A stretch of 64,000 bases of DNA, taken from positions 1-64,000 of the forward strand of contig MWCX01000018.1 of the NCBI GenBank assembly GCA_002070265.1, in the 5' to 3' direction. The stretch is from Bacteroidetes bacterium ADurb.Bin174. GTDB lineage: Bacteria > Bacteroidota > Bacteroidia > Bacteroidales > Paludibacteraceae. The notes below the pieces were generated by a model. It searched no databases and was not told the DNA's origin. It was given only the letters and a program-made list of their open reading frames with translations. Below, in pieces: positions 18,547-27,756 of the stretch (positions within the stretch are counted from its first letter, which is position 1; each line of letters opens with the position of its first letter). The position numbers and the translations under genes were made by a program.

Positions 18547-20097
18547 ATGAAAACAAGAAAATTTTTATTAGCTATTTTGGCTGGGTTCTTTTCATCTTTG
18601 TTGTTTGCACAGACTGCTGATAACAAATTTGCTTTGGACTTTAATCTAATTCAAAATGATTACAAAGGAGACTATGGTAATGGATTGTGGAAATTCAATG
18701 ATGCTTACCCGGGAGGTGGTCTTAATTTGTCTATGTACTTGAATCCTTCATTCAACATCGGACTTGGAGGCAGTTATGGAGATTATGGTTATTTTTTAAG
18801 TAAAATTGATCGATTCTTGGTCAGAAAGTTTGATGCCGATTTACACTTGGACTATAAATTTAACAATGGTTACATCCTGAGTAAAAAGGCAAAATTCTAC
18901 CCATTCTTGACTTTAGGGGTTGGTTTAGCTGCTTACAACGACAACTTTAGATTGGAAACGGAACGATATCCGGAAAGGGTTACCGATGGATTGGATTTAA
19001 TTGTCCCTCTGGGTGCCGGTTTGAAATATCAAATAAGTAATCGTTTTGCAATACAGTACAAATATGTTTATAATTTCACCAACAAAGACCTTCGTGATGA
19101 AAACAGAGGTGCTGAAGTGCCGATCTATCAATCTGTGGATGGAAACGACCGATTTGGAAAACATGTATTTAGCTTTATCTTTACGCTAGGGAATACAGCA
19201 GACAAAGACAAAGACGGAGTGCCTGATAAAAGAGATTTATGTTTAGATACTCCTCCGGCAGTACAGGTTGATAAAGATGGTTGTCCGATTGACAGTGACA
19301 AAGACGGAGTGCCTGACTATCTGGATAAAAGTCCCAATACACCGGCTGGTGTAAAAGTAGACAAAGAAGGCCGTCCACTTGACAGTGACAAAGACGGGGT
19401 GCCTGACTATCTGGATAAAAGTCCCAATACACCGGCTGGTGTGAAAGTGGATGCTGAAGGAAGACCAATAGACACAGATAAAGACGGGGTACCTGATTAT
19501 CTGGACAAATGCGCCGATACACCTGCAGGCATTAAAGTAGATGCAAATGGTTGTCCGGTTGACAGTGACAATGACGGGGTGCCTGACTATTTGGATAAAA
19601 GCCCTAATACACCGGCTGGTGTTAAAGTAGATGCTGAAGGAAGACCAATAGACACAGATAAAGATGGGGTTCCTGATTATCTGGACAAATGTCCTGAAGA
19701 ATTTGGTATTGCTGAAAACAAAGGCTGTCCCGAAGTAAAAGAAGAAACCAAAAAAGTTTTCACCAAAGCATTACAAGGAATTCAGTTTGAAGCAGGTAAA
19801 GATGTAATAAAGAAATCATCTTATCAGATTTTGGATATGATTGCTGATATTATGAAACTGAATCCGGCTTATTCACTTGAAATCAACGGTCACAGTGACA
19901 GTCAGGGTGATGACTATAAAAATCTTGTATTGTCTCAGCAACGTGCTGATGCTGTTAAACTGTATCTTGTTGGTAAAGGTATCAACGAAGACAGGATGAC
20001 ATCAAAAGGATACGGAGAAACCATGCCGGTTGCTGACAATAGTACTGCGGCTGGAAGAGCCAAAAACAGAAGGGTTGAGTTTAAGGTTGTGTTCTAA
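18547..20097 (+). CDS. OmpA-family outer membrane protein with thrombospondin type 3 repeats
   Basis: This 516-residue structural protein would tie the outer membrane to peptidoglycan. A signal peptide (MKTRKFLLAILAGFFSSLLFAQ) is followed by an N-terminal beta-barrel of ~190 residues. Next come six 30-residue calcium-binding-type repeats (DxDxDGVPDxxD, residues ~219-398). The C-terminal OmpA domain (~405-516) carries NGHSDSQGDDYKNLVLSQQRA and AKNRRVEFKVVF, which include the peptidoglycan-binding Asp and Arg. Two of the six repeats have the usual Cys pair, the first and the fourth; three have KSPNTP in place of the Cys. A promoter candidate precedes it and a strong hairpin follows, so it is probably a single-gene transcript. 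Confidence 0.93.
   Translation: MKTRKFLLAILAGFFSSLLFAQTADNKFALDFNLIQNDYKGDYGNGLWKFNDAYPGGGLNLSMYLNPSFNIGLGGSYGDYGYFLSKIDRFLVRKFDADLHLDYKFNNGYILSKKAKFYPFLTLGVGLAAYNDNFRLETERYPERVTDGLDLIVPLGAGLKYQISNRFAIQYKYVYNFTNKDLRDENRGAEVPIYQSVDGNDRFGKHVFSFIFTLGNTADKDKDGVPDKRDLCLDTPPAVQVDKDGCPIDSDKDGVPDYLDKSPNTPAGVKVDKEGRPLDSDKDGVPDYLDKSPNTPAGVKVDAEGRPIDTDKDGVPDYLDKCADTPAGIKVDANGCPVDSDNDGVPDYLDKSPNTPAGVKVDAEGRPIDTDKDGVPDYLDKCPEEFGIAENKGCPEVKEETKKVFTKALQGIQFEAGKDVIKKSSYQILDMIADIMKLNPAYSLEINGHSDSQGDDYKNLVLSQQRADAVKLYLVGKGINEDRMTSKGYGETMPVADNSTAAGRAKNRRVEFKVVF
19201..19740 (+). repeat. Six in-frame 90-base tandem repeats
   Basis: Units begin at 19201, 19291, 19381, 19471, 19561 and 19651. Each encodes a 30-residue calcium-binding-type unit opening D-x-D-x-D-G-V-P-D. 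Near-identity of units 2, 3 and 5 suggests recent duplication or gene conversion. Confidence 0.9.
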
Positions 20098-20324
20098 CAA
20101 TTAAAACTTGTGTGCAAACACAGTACAATTTTAAAAGACTTTCTTAGGGTTTGCAGACCTTTTATAATGTAATAATCAGAGCCAGGGAGTTTCCCCCCTG
20201 GCTCTGTGATTAATATAATATCTAAAAAGATATCCATGAAAACATATGGGAGTATATCCCATTTACAATTTTTCTACTTCTGCTTTTTCCGTTGCAGTAT
20301 AACACGAATTTATACTTATTTCTG
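20098..20324. other. Intergenic region after the OmpA-like gene
   Basis: It holds the strong hairpin at 20177-20206 and an ATATCTaaaaAGATAT inverted repeat near 20219. No gene is seen. Confidence 0.6.
20177..20206. terminator. Strong hairpin, probable transcription terminator
   Basis: An 11-base perfect stem CAGAGCCAGGG/CCCTGGCTCTG encloses an 8-base loop, 80 bases after the OmpA-like stop. No strong T tract follows on the plus strand, so the terminator role is inferred from position. Confidence 0.6.
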
Positions 20325-20420
20325 GGCGGTGTCTCATATTGTCCAACTGCTAGGCTTCGACTTCGCTCAGGAACCATGTTGCTTTCAATACCCGCGGGGG
20401 CTAAACAGCGAAACAACAAG
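20325..20420 (+). repeat. Inverted-repeat element family, left part
   Basis: It begins GGCGGTGTCTCATATTGTCC and continues with CAACTGCTAGGCTTCGAC, matching the family's left end. The right terminal repeat (TGAGACAGCCCC) is missing or diverged. It lies just downstream of the arylsulfotransferase-like gene's stop. Confidence 0.65.
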
Positions 20421-20445
20421 ATAAGCTTAAATTGTACGAAAATAC

Positions 20446-21876
20446 TTATTTTTGATTATTATACTGCTCTATATCAGCGTATTTCACAAAATTAGCTCTG
20501 TACAACGTGTGCGGAGCGGTACATAGCCAAAGTAATTTTCCTTCCCTATCTGATATTAAAATTTTTTTGTTAGTAGATGAACCGAACAGTAAATAGTGGT
20601 CGTCAATTTCTTCGGCGTTTGCCATAAATCTTGACGCATACTCTTTCGGGAATGCGGTTTGCATCAGTACATTTGCTTTTTTGGTTGTTTCGTCAATATC
20701 AAACTTCATGAACTTAGACTCTTGATTAGCCATTCCGTTATCCAAGAAAGAAAGTTTCCCGGCGTTGTCAATATATACGGAGTGAACACCTGACATGGGT
20801 GTTTTCAGTCCGGTTATTTCCAAGTCGCCCTTTTCACCCAGTCGCCACATGATCTTGCGGGTTTCACGATTGATTTTCCAAATTTCGGAATCATTAAGAA
20901 ATGAGATCAGTAAGTTGCCGTCTTTATCTTCCGAAACCGAATTTGCATGTAACCAATCATTTAGACGGGACGCTCCGGTGGATTCAATTCCGTCAACGAT
21001 TGCTGGATCATCAATAGGGTTTCGCTCGTCAAAGCAGCTCCAATCCCACAAACTATTGCCTTGCAGGTCATAGATATTGATGCCTTCGCCTACAACAGTT
21101 TGATCGCTTGCTCCGCCAACAGATGAAAGGTCAAACTGTTCAGGTACTTGACTGATTACGGCTATTGTTCCGTCATCAAGCATTTTGGCATCATGATGAA
21201 CCAATTCCCGTGCAAGCTCTGTCCCCAACTTGTTAAACAGAAGGTTTCCCAACAAATCGATTACAAATACCGACCTGCCTTCCCGACCTAATGAGTTTCC
21301 TGTTGTACAAGTAATAGTCTGATAATTAGGGTTGTAGTTAGAGCTGGTCATAAAAGCATTGGAAAAATAATACCACACCACTTTACCTTCTTCGTTGATC
21401 ATGGTGATTGCCCCCGGTTTCTCCCGTTGCTGTGTAAGAATATACCCACCTAAGGGAGCTTTTAACTGGTTTTCGTCTATGGTGTAGCTTGGTACATTGG
21501 TCGGCAGCGAAGATGTGGTGAATTGATACTTTTGGGTGGTAGTCCATTCTTTCCCGGACCTTACTTTCACTTCAAATTCATACTTGGTTGTTTCTTCCAA
21601 AAACAAAATATGGAGAGTCTGGGCATTTGCTTCAGACGCATACACATTGCTGACACTCTTTTTGTTGCCGGGATCGGATAATTTCCAATAAGAGACCTCA
21701 GCTGTTGCCGGTTTGCGAAATTTTAATTCTATCTGAATGTGCAACACATTATTTTTGGCAGAAGATGCCTGAATGCTTTCAACCAATGTTTGAGGAGTTA
21801 CAAACTCATCATCCGGTTGGCAAGACAAAAGGAGTACTGCGAATAAAACTAAATAAATGATTTTTTCTAACTTCAT
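20446..21876 (-). CDS. Arylsulfotransferase-like (ASST) lipoprotein
   Basis: This 476-residue protein carries a lipoprotein signal (lipobox LLLSC, Cys19). An Ig/fibronectin-like domain (~25-125) is followed by a beta-propeller of the arylsulfate sulfotransferase family, which moves sulfate from one phenol to another through a phospho-histidine-like intermediate. His-containing blade motifs are ELVHHDAKM (His227/228), LHANSV (His310) and GVHSVYI (His365). The neighbouring repeats DKDGNLLISF, SEIWKINRETRKIMWRLGEKG and KLSFLDNG are typical of ASST. It closes the susC-susD operon (5 bases after susD), so it may act on, or merely bind, the imported glycan or a phenolic conjugate. An ASST-like gene in a SusCD operon is not a usual arrangement that I know. 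Activity is inferred. Confidence 0.75.
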   Translation of the reverse strand: MKLEKIIYLVLFAVLLLSCQPDDEFVTPQTLVESIQASSAKNNVLHIQIELKFRKPATAEVSYWKLSDPGNKKSVSNVYASEANAQTLHILFLEETTKYEFEVKVRSGKEWTTTQKYQFTTSSLPTNVPSYTIDENQLKAPLGGYILTQQREKPGAITMINEEGKVVWYYFSNAFMTSSNYNPNYQTITCTTGNSLGREGRSVFVIDLLGNLLFNKLGTELARELVHHDAKMLDDGTIAVISQVPEQFDLSSVGGASDQTVVGEGINIYDLQGNSLWDWSCFDERNPIDDPAIVDGIESTGASRLNDWLHANSVSEDKDGNLLISFLNDSEIWKINRETRKIMWRLGEKGDLEITGLKTPMSGVHSVYIDNAGKLSFLDNGMANQESKFMKFDIDETTKKANVLMQTAFPKEYASRFMANAEEIDDHYLLFGSSTNKKILISDREGKLLWLCTAPHTLYRANFVKYADIEQYNNQK

Positions 21877-21881
21877 GGTTA

Positions 21882-23591
21882 TCAGTCTTTAAAATCATCA
21901 AGGTGTTTCAATAATTCCGGATTTATATCCGTTTCCTTCTTTGGAATGGGGAAATAACGCCGTTTATCGTTTTCGGTCAAGTCCTGGGGATATACCTTCC
22001 ATTTATCACTTAGGTCAGGTGCTCCTAAGTTTCTTTCTTCCCACTCGGTTTGAAGTTTTTTAGTTGCAATGTATTTGTCCATTCTGTCTTTCCACAATCC
22101 CATTCTGATTAAATCGGGACGGCGCATTCCTTCGCTGTTAAATTCCAAAAAGCGTTCATCGCAAATGGCTTCACGCAATTTTTCTTTCGATGGATAATCG
22201 GCTAAATTCAAATTGAAAGTAGAGGATTGGAAAGCCCTTTGGCGAATGCGGTTGATCAAGTCAATCGACTCTTGCGTAGGTGAATTTAACTCGTTTAATA
22301 TCTCTGCTTTACACAATATAATATCTGCCAAACGCAAAACAGGCATATTGTTTCCGGTGTTGTAGTTATAGGTTCCGGTGCGTTGGTATTTGTATTTTTT
22401 TGTATATACCGCATCCAACTCTTTGGTTATAAACGGTTTTGCGGGATTGGTGGGATTTGGAGTTTCTTTGTAAAGCGTACCCACCTTCTCAATGGATGTC
22501 GGCATAACATAGTTAATTCGAGTCGGCTCATAAACATCCTTGAAAGATGAAACCACAAGTTTTGTAAATCTTTCGTCATTTTGCATATCCATTTGCCATG
22601 CTGCACTCAGCGGGATATTGATTAAATTCCATCCCATATCATAATTCCAAGGAGTGAAGTTCATACCGATATCCGAAGTACCAAACTCTGAATCCGGGTT
22701 TGAACGGACAGCGAAAATCAGTTCTTTGTTGTATTTTGTAGCTTCTAAATCGGGGTTAAAGATATCCCAAACCCGTTTTTGCAAAACATAAACCCCTTTG
22801 CTCTCCAATGCCAACACTTTATTGGCATAGGTCAATGCATTTTGCCAATTGGCGTTTGCATCGCCGTTGCCACTTAGCCGCATCCTGCCTGCTGCACGCA
22901 TATATACACGGCAAAGCATACCTTGTGCTGCTCCTACAGTAGCTCTGCCTGCATCTTTGTTGGTCGGATAAGTTTCAGGCAGCGATTTTTCAGCCTCCAA
23001 CAGGTCTGAAATGATTTGTGCCTCTATATCTTCTATGGACGAGAGCGGAATATTCCTGGCTTCTTTTTCAAAAGTTAAATTCAAAGGTACTTTGTAAAAA
23101 ATATCAGTCAATTGGTAATAAGCCCATCCCCTTAAAAAATATGCTTCTGCCAAATAGCGCGCTTTCAGTGCTTTTGCATCTTCGATTACTTGGTCGGTTA
23201 TGGTAACATCTTTGGCGTAAAATTTTTCAACAGCTATCTTTTCAATATTCGGGATAGCGATGTTAGCCCGGGATATAAGGGTGTAATATCCTTCCCACGA
23301 CCATACCACATCTTGACTTTCGTTTAACTTATTGAAATTGAGTATTTCAGCGTTTTCGTTGGCACGGTACCCACCATCCGAAGCAATATCATTTAAGTAG
23401 AAAATATCCCGGTTGGTTACTGCGATAAGTGGTTCGTAAATGGAATTTATGGCAGCAAGTGCATCTTCTTGTGTGCCGAAAGCCAAATCTTCGGTAAGCT
23501 CAAAATAGGCTACCTCTTTCAGTGGGTCTTCACAAGAGTAAATACCTGTAACAACGACTATGATAAAAAATATTTTTATAAAGAATTTCAT
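21882..23591 (-). CDS. RagB/SusD-family surface glycan-binding lipoprotein
   Basis: This protein has 569 residues from the ATG at 23591 (MKFFIKIFFIIVVVTGIYSC); an in-frame ATG four codons earlier is also possible. The lipobox GIYSC predicts a lipid-anchored Cys. Family marks are the early FGTQEDALAAINSIYEPL helix, AEAYFLRGWAYYQLTDIFYKVPL with the conserved SusD TPR helix, LRLADIILCKAEILNELN, INRIRQRAF, and the C-terminal YFPIPKKETDINPEL. It acts as the lid of the SusC transporter encoded directly upstream (12 bases from its ATG). Substrate unknown. Confidence 0.93.
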   Translation of the reverse strand: MKFFIKIFFIIVVVTGIYSCEDPLKEVAYFELTEDLAFGTQEDALAAINSIYEPLIAVTNRDIFYLNDIASDGGYRANENAEILNFNKLNESQDVVWSWEGYYTLISRANIAIPNIEKIAVEKFYAKDVTITDQVIEDAKALKARYLAEAYFLRGWAYYQLTDIFYKVPLNLTFEKEARNIPLSSIEDIEAQIISDLLEAEKSLPETYPTNKDAGRATVGAAQGMLCRVYMRAAGRMRLSGNGDANANWQNALTYANKVLALESKGVYVLQKRVWDIFNPDLEATKYNKELIFAVRSNPDSEFGTSDIGMNFTPWNYDMGWNLINIPLSAAWQMDMQNDERFTKLVVSSFKDVYEPTRINYVMPTSIEKVGTLYKETPNPTNPAKPFITKELDAVYTKKYKYQRTGTYNYNTGNNMPVLRLADIILCKAEILNELNSPTQESIDLINRIRQRAFQSSTFNLNLADYPSKEKLREAICDERFLEFNSEGMRRPDLIRMGLWKDRMDKYIATKKLQTEWEERNLGAPDLSDKWKVYPQDLTENDKRRYFPIPKKETDINPELLKHLDDFKD

Positions 23592-23603
23592 GATTTTATG
23601 CAT

Positions 23604-26600
23604 TTAAAAAGTTACTTTAATTCCTAAATTGACGGATTTGAAAGAAGGATATGAGTTGTAATCTAATCCTTGCATATAGGAAACACCATCGTTGGTACTC
23701 ACTTCCGGATCTAAGCCGGTATAAGGTGTAAGTAAAAGTAGATTTTGTCCTCCAACAAACAAGCGGAGTGATTTCACGTATTTATTGAACTTCTCCATCT
23801 TATTTACCGGCAGCGTATATCCTAATTCTATATTTGCCAATCTCAGGTAATCGGCTTTTTCGACGAATTGTGAGTTGATGTATGAACCGTATTTCAAACC
23901 TGCATCCCTTACATATCCATAGCGCGGGATGGTGTTTGACGGGTTAGCGAGTGTCCACCTGTCCATGGCATGTTTTACCAGGGTCTGGTCTTCCATCACT
24001 ATGCGGGTGATATTGAGCAGTTCAGCACCTATGGATGCATCAAAGAAAAACGAAAAATCAAAATCTTTCAGTTTTAAGTTGTTTCCTATACCGATGATAA
24101 TATCGGGATTACCGTCCCCGATCACTGTTCTATCTTTTGGGGTAATGATACTATCGCCATCCAGGTCTTTAAATTTAGGTTCGCCCGGCACCGCATTGGG
24201 TTGCATAGGGTAGGGTTCACCTTGTTGAATGATGCCGTCAAACACATAGCCGTAAATTGAACTTAGCGATTGCCCTTCTTGCAGCAACATATACTCCTGA
24301 ATGTCATAATATCCATGTGGACGAATGGTTTCGTAACGCGGTTCTCCGTTGTTCAGTTTTACCACTATGTTTTTGTTTTTGGCGAAATTGAGCGTCGTTG
24401 TCCAAGCAAAGTCTTTCGATTTCAAGTTGTTTGACTTAATAAACAGCTCAAATCCGTTGTTGCGTATTGTGCCGTTATTGCCTGTAACTTCTACAAATCC
24501 ATTGTTTGCTGCGCTAATTTTTATCGGATTGATCAAGTCATCGGTAGTTTTTATATAGTAGTCAAAATTGACTTCAAAACGGTTGTCGAGCAATGAGAAA
24601 TCGACTCCTAAGTCAAACTGTTTTGTAGTTTCCCATTTCAGCATTTTATTCCCCGGAATATTGGGATACATTCCTATAACGTTATCTGTACCACCCAGGT
24701 AAACATATTGGAAGCCGAATTTTGTTCTTGATTGATACAGCGGGAATCTTGAATTACCCGACACGCCCCAGTTGCCCCTTAACTTCAAGGATGAAAACAA
24801 AGGACGGATAAAGCCCATAAATTCTTCTTCGCCTAACTGCCAAGCAGCTGAGAATGAGGGGAAATAGCCCCATTTGTTACCGTCGCCAAAATGGGATGCT
24901 CCATCGGCTCTCACCGTAGTATTTAAAATATAGCGATCGTTTAAGACATATTCCAATCGGGAGAAGAAAGATAGCGTTGTGGCTCTTACTTTATACGAAT
25001 TGAGCCTTTCTCTTTTTGCGGCAGCTCCAAAATTATTGTAAGATAAATTATCATTAGAGAAATCGGTGGCTTTCATACCCAAGCCTTCTTCCATATACTG
25101 CGTATAGGTGCTACCGGCTACTGCTTTAAAGTTGTGAATTTTAGCGAAAGTTTCTTGGTAAGTCAGCAAAGCGTCCAATTGATGACTATCTACTTTATAA
25201 AGCTCCCCTATCCCAACTCCATTACTTGCTTTCCCAATATTCGTCATTTTGGGATAGTATTTCATGCTTTTGTTGTTCTCGTTATTGTACACATACTGAA
25301 CTTTACCCGTTAAGTTTTTTAGGATGTTTGCTTCTGCAAAAAAAGATTGATAGCTTAAATTGCTTGTGTTGTCAAAGTCCACGTTGAGTAACTCAGAAAG
25401 GACTTCTACTTTACGTGTAGGGTCTCCAAACACATTTACTCCATTCGGGGTGTCAATGGGTGAAGCCAGAAACAGTCCGTACAGTATATTGTCTGTTGCC
25501 GGATTTTTACCCATGTTTACGTAATTTTTATTTGTCCGCACAGCATACATATACCCACCAAAACGTACGCGACTGGATAATTGGTAATTAATATTGATAC
25601 GTCCGCTCCATCTGTTGAATTGGGTGTTTTGCAACACACCCAGGTCTTTCATATAATTTCCTGAAACAGCCATGAGCAGTTTGTTTTCACCACCACTGAG
25701 CGTAATGGAGTGATTTTGAGTGAACCCTGTTCTGGTGGCTAATTTTAACCAGTCCGTTCCCTCACCGATGTATTTCCGTTGTTCTTCTGTATAAGGCGGG
25801 TTCCCGTCACGTCCGTTTTCTTCCCAGTACTTCATCCGGAAATCAATCACGTCTTTGGCGGTCAGCTTATTGAGCCGGTTGTTCATTTGCTTTGCAGAAA
25901 TGCTCGACGAATAATCCAGGGCAAAGTTGTTTTTAACCCCTTTTTTGGTGGTGATAATGACCACTCCATTGGCTCCGTTGGCTCCATAGATTGATGTGGT
26001 GGCGGCATCTTTGAGCACTTCTATGGATTCAATGTCATCGGGATTGATCTGGTTTCCCATATTGGTTTGAAATCCGTCCACAACGTATAGCGGCTCGTTG
26101 GAATTGCTTATGGATGATGCTCCCCGGATTCTCACACTGATAGCGCCACCCGGTTCGTGATTGTTTTGCTTCACTTCTACACCCGCAGCCCTACCTTTAA
26201 GCAGTTGAACCGCATCAGTTACCACGCCGGCTTTTACGTCTTTTGTTTTGATGTTTGAAATTGATCCGGTCAAATCCCGCTTACGTGTAACTCCATAACC
26301 TACAACTACCACTTCGTCCAAACTCTTGCTACTGCTTTGTAAAACAACTCGGAGATGTGGTTGGTTTTTGCCGATTACAATTTCTTGTGGGGTAAAGCCT
26401 ACATAGCTAATTACAAACACTTGCCCGTCCATGGCAGCTAATTTGAAATTTCCACTCATGTCTGTCAATGTACCAAGCGTTGTTCCTTTTATCTGAACAG
26501 ATGCCCCGATAAGTGGTTCTTCATCCGCACTCATTACGCTGCCGGTAACTTCCTGCAGTTGGGCTACCGCATAAAATGAACTTAGTAAAACGAATAAAAG

Positions 26601-26621
26601 AATAATGATTTTTTTTCGCAT
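23604..26621 (-). CDS. SusC/RagA-family TonB-linked outer membrane receptor
   Basis: This 1005-residue receptor imports glycan fragments with its SusD partner. A signal peptide (~1-20) precedes a carboxypeptidase-regulatory-like beta-sandwich (VTGSVMSADEEPLIGASVQIKG, ~25-100), the Ton box segment LDEVVVVGYG near 105, and the plug domain with AVQLLKGRAAGVEV and LYVVDGFQT. The plug ends with NGVVIITTKKG. A ~780-residue barrel carries SusC motifs such as GVSGNSRFPLYQ and closes with a final strand VNLGIKVTF. Length is normal. It is the third gene of a five-gene minus-strand operon. The receptor fragment at the start of the window is a different protein. Confidence 0.95.
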   Translation of the reverse strand: MRKKIIILLFVLLSSFYAVAQLQEVTGSVMSADEEPLIGASVQIKGTTLGTLTDMSGNFKLAAMDGQVFVISYVGFTPQEIVIGKNQPHLRVVLQSSSKSLDEVVVVGYGVTRKRDLTGSISNIKTKDVKAGVVTDAVQLLKGRAAGVEVKQNNHEPGGAISVRIRGASSISNSNEPLYVVDGFQTNMGNQINPDDIESIEVLKDAATTSIYGANGANGVVIITTKKGVKNNFALDYSSSISAKQMNNRLNKLTAKDVIDFRMKYWEENGRDGNPPYTEEQRKYIGEGTDWLKLATRTGFTQNHSITLSGGENKLLMAVSGNYMKDLGVLQNTQFNRWSGRININYQLSSRVRFGGYMYAVRTNKNYVNMGKNPATDNILYGLFLASPIDTPNGVNVFGDPTRKVEVLSELLNVDFDNTSNLSYQSFFAEANILKNLTGKVQYVYNNENNKSMKYYPKMTNIGKASNGVGIGELYKVDSHQLDALLTYQETFAKIHNFKAVAGSTYTQYMEEGLGMKATDFSNDNLSYNNFGAAAKRERLNSYKVRATTLSFFSRLEYVLNDRYILNTTVRADGASHFGDGNKWGYFPSFSAAWQLGEEEFMGFIRPLFSSLKLRGNWGVSGNSRFPLYQSRTKFGFQYVYLGGTDNVIGMYPNIPGNKMLKWETTKQFDLGVDFSLLDNRFEVNFDYYIKTTDDLINPIKISAANNGFVEVTGNNGTIRNNGFELFIKSNNLKSKDFAWTTTLNFAKNKNIVVKLNNGEPRYETIRPHGYYDIQEYMLLQEGQSLSSIYGYVFDGIIQQGEPYPMQPNAVPGEPKFKDLDGDSIITPKDRTVIGDGNPDIIIGIGNNLKLKDFDFSFFFDASIGAELLNITRIVMEDQTLVKHAMDRWTLANPSNTIPRYGYVRDAGLKYGSYINSQFVEKADYLRLANIELGYTLPVNKMEKFNKYVKSLRLFVGGQNLLLLTPYTGLDPEVSTNDGVSYMQGLDYNSYPSFKSVNLGIKVTF

Positions 26622-26657
26622 GGTGTATAAATTTTGTATAATTGTTTTTTCATGTTT

Positions 26658-27644
26658 CTATCGCGGTGTAAAGCCTACTTTATTAAACAATACGTAGTGT
26701 TCCCGCGAGCTGTAATCGTCGCCCATAAACTCTAAATTCTCCAGGCTGCAATAAATGCCAAATGGAATTTCTTTACCGTATTCCAATTTTACGCGGTCTA
26801 TCTCTTTGCCATCCAGTAGCCATACTAATAAATATTGTTGATCTTCTGTCTCTGAAATCGACATGGATAGATCATACCATCGCTCACTCTTGATGGGGTG
26901 AATGCTTTGATGCCAGGGGTTGCCCTGCGAAGTGAGATACATAAGCACTTCATCGGCTTTTGCATGGTATTCACTTCGGACATCGGCTTTTCCCTGTCCT
27001 ATTTCAAAATCTACTTCATGATAGTCATCATAATAGAGAAAAGCACCAATACTTACTTTTTTATGCATCTCCATTTGAGGAATATAGACCCTCCAGTTAT
27101 AGACTCCCGTTTTATACCTTTGTGTTACGGTTTTTAGTTTTGGGCGTTGACCAGTGCCGGCTTCTGTCCAAAAACGAATATTGCCATCCCGAAATTCATA
27201 GAGCGTTTTACCATGAGTAGCCTGCGACGCATCCGTCCAGTTTCTCTTCCAACTTGCAAAATCATACCCTAAGTTCCCGTCCCAATCGGCAGGGTCGGGA
27301 GTACCGATAATATTGACCTCTCCGTTTTTCACCACATATCCATTGCTATGAACAACTCCCGTGAATGCGGCTGTCCCGAAGGGTGTCCAAGGCAGATTAT
27401 TCAAATCGATATTGGAAACTAATTTAAAATATGCAGACAAAAAACCTTTGTTTTTTGCATCTTCGGTCGATAAATAAGCGAATTGCTCGGCTGTTTCTAT
27501 CCAGTATGGGTCACTTTCGGTTCCACTGCCTTTTTCTATCGGACTTATTTGTCCATTCCACACCGAGGTTTGACTTTGAGAGCTTAAATAATCACTAAAA
27601 CAAAAAATCAAGATTACTAATGCAATGATTAAGTTTTTATTCAT
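26658..27644 (-). CDS. Secreted GH16-like/concanavalin-fold protein, paralog 1
   Basis: This protein has 328 residues from the ATG at 27644 (MNKNLIIALVILIFCFSDYLSS). After the signal peptide, a ~90-residue module reads GSGTESDPYWIETAEQFAYLS...SNIDLNNLPWTPFG, the opening turn of GLUG-type beta-helices. From ~150 on, a concanavalin-like domain has WRVYIPQME, IGAFLYYDDYHEVDFEIG and WYDLSMSISE. The HEVDFE block fits the GH16 catalytic pattern E-x-D-x-E. No T9SS tail is present. The FDGNGH turn of the module is degenerate here (HSNGYVV). It may be a glycan-binding or glycan-cleaving surface protein. I did not recognise an exact family. Its ATG is 113 bases from the stop of its tandem paralog. Confidence 0.72.
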   Translation of the reverse strand: MNKNLIIALVILIFCFSDYLSSQSQTSVWNGQISPIEKGSGTESDPYWIETAEQFAYLSTEDAKNKGFLSAYFKLVSNIDLNNLPWTPFGTAAFTGVVHSNGYVVKNGEVNIIGTPDPADWDGNLGYDFASWKRNWTDASQATHGKTLYEFRDGNIRFWTEAGTGQRPKLKTVTQRYKTGVYNWRVYIPQMEMHKKVSIGAFLYYDDYHEVDFEIGQGKADVRSEYHAKADEVLMYLTSQGNPWHQSIHPIKSERWYDLSMSISETEDQQYLLVWLLDGKEIDRVKLEYGKEIPFGIYCSLENLEFMGDDYSSREHYVLFNKVGFTPR

Positions 27645-27756
27645 TTTTATATTTTTTATAATAGACAATAGCTGTAATTGACCACCTACTTACAAGAATT
27701 TATGCTGAAGTCTTCAGGCTTAGCATAATGTCGGTTAACGCATGTCGATGTGTTTG

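Noticed and set aside
20206-20495. Short frames on both strands after the OmpA-like gene
   Set aside because: They cover a repeat fragment and the tail of the minus-strand lipoprotein gene; no coding signal.
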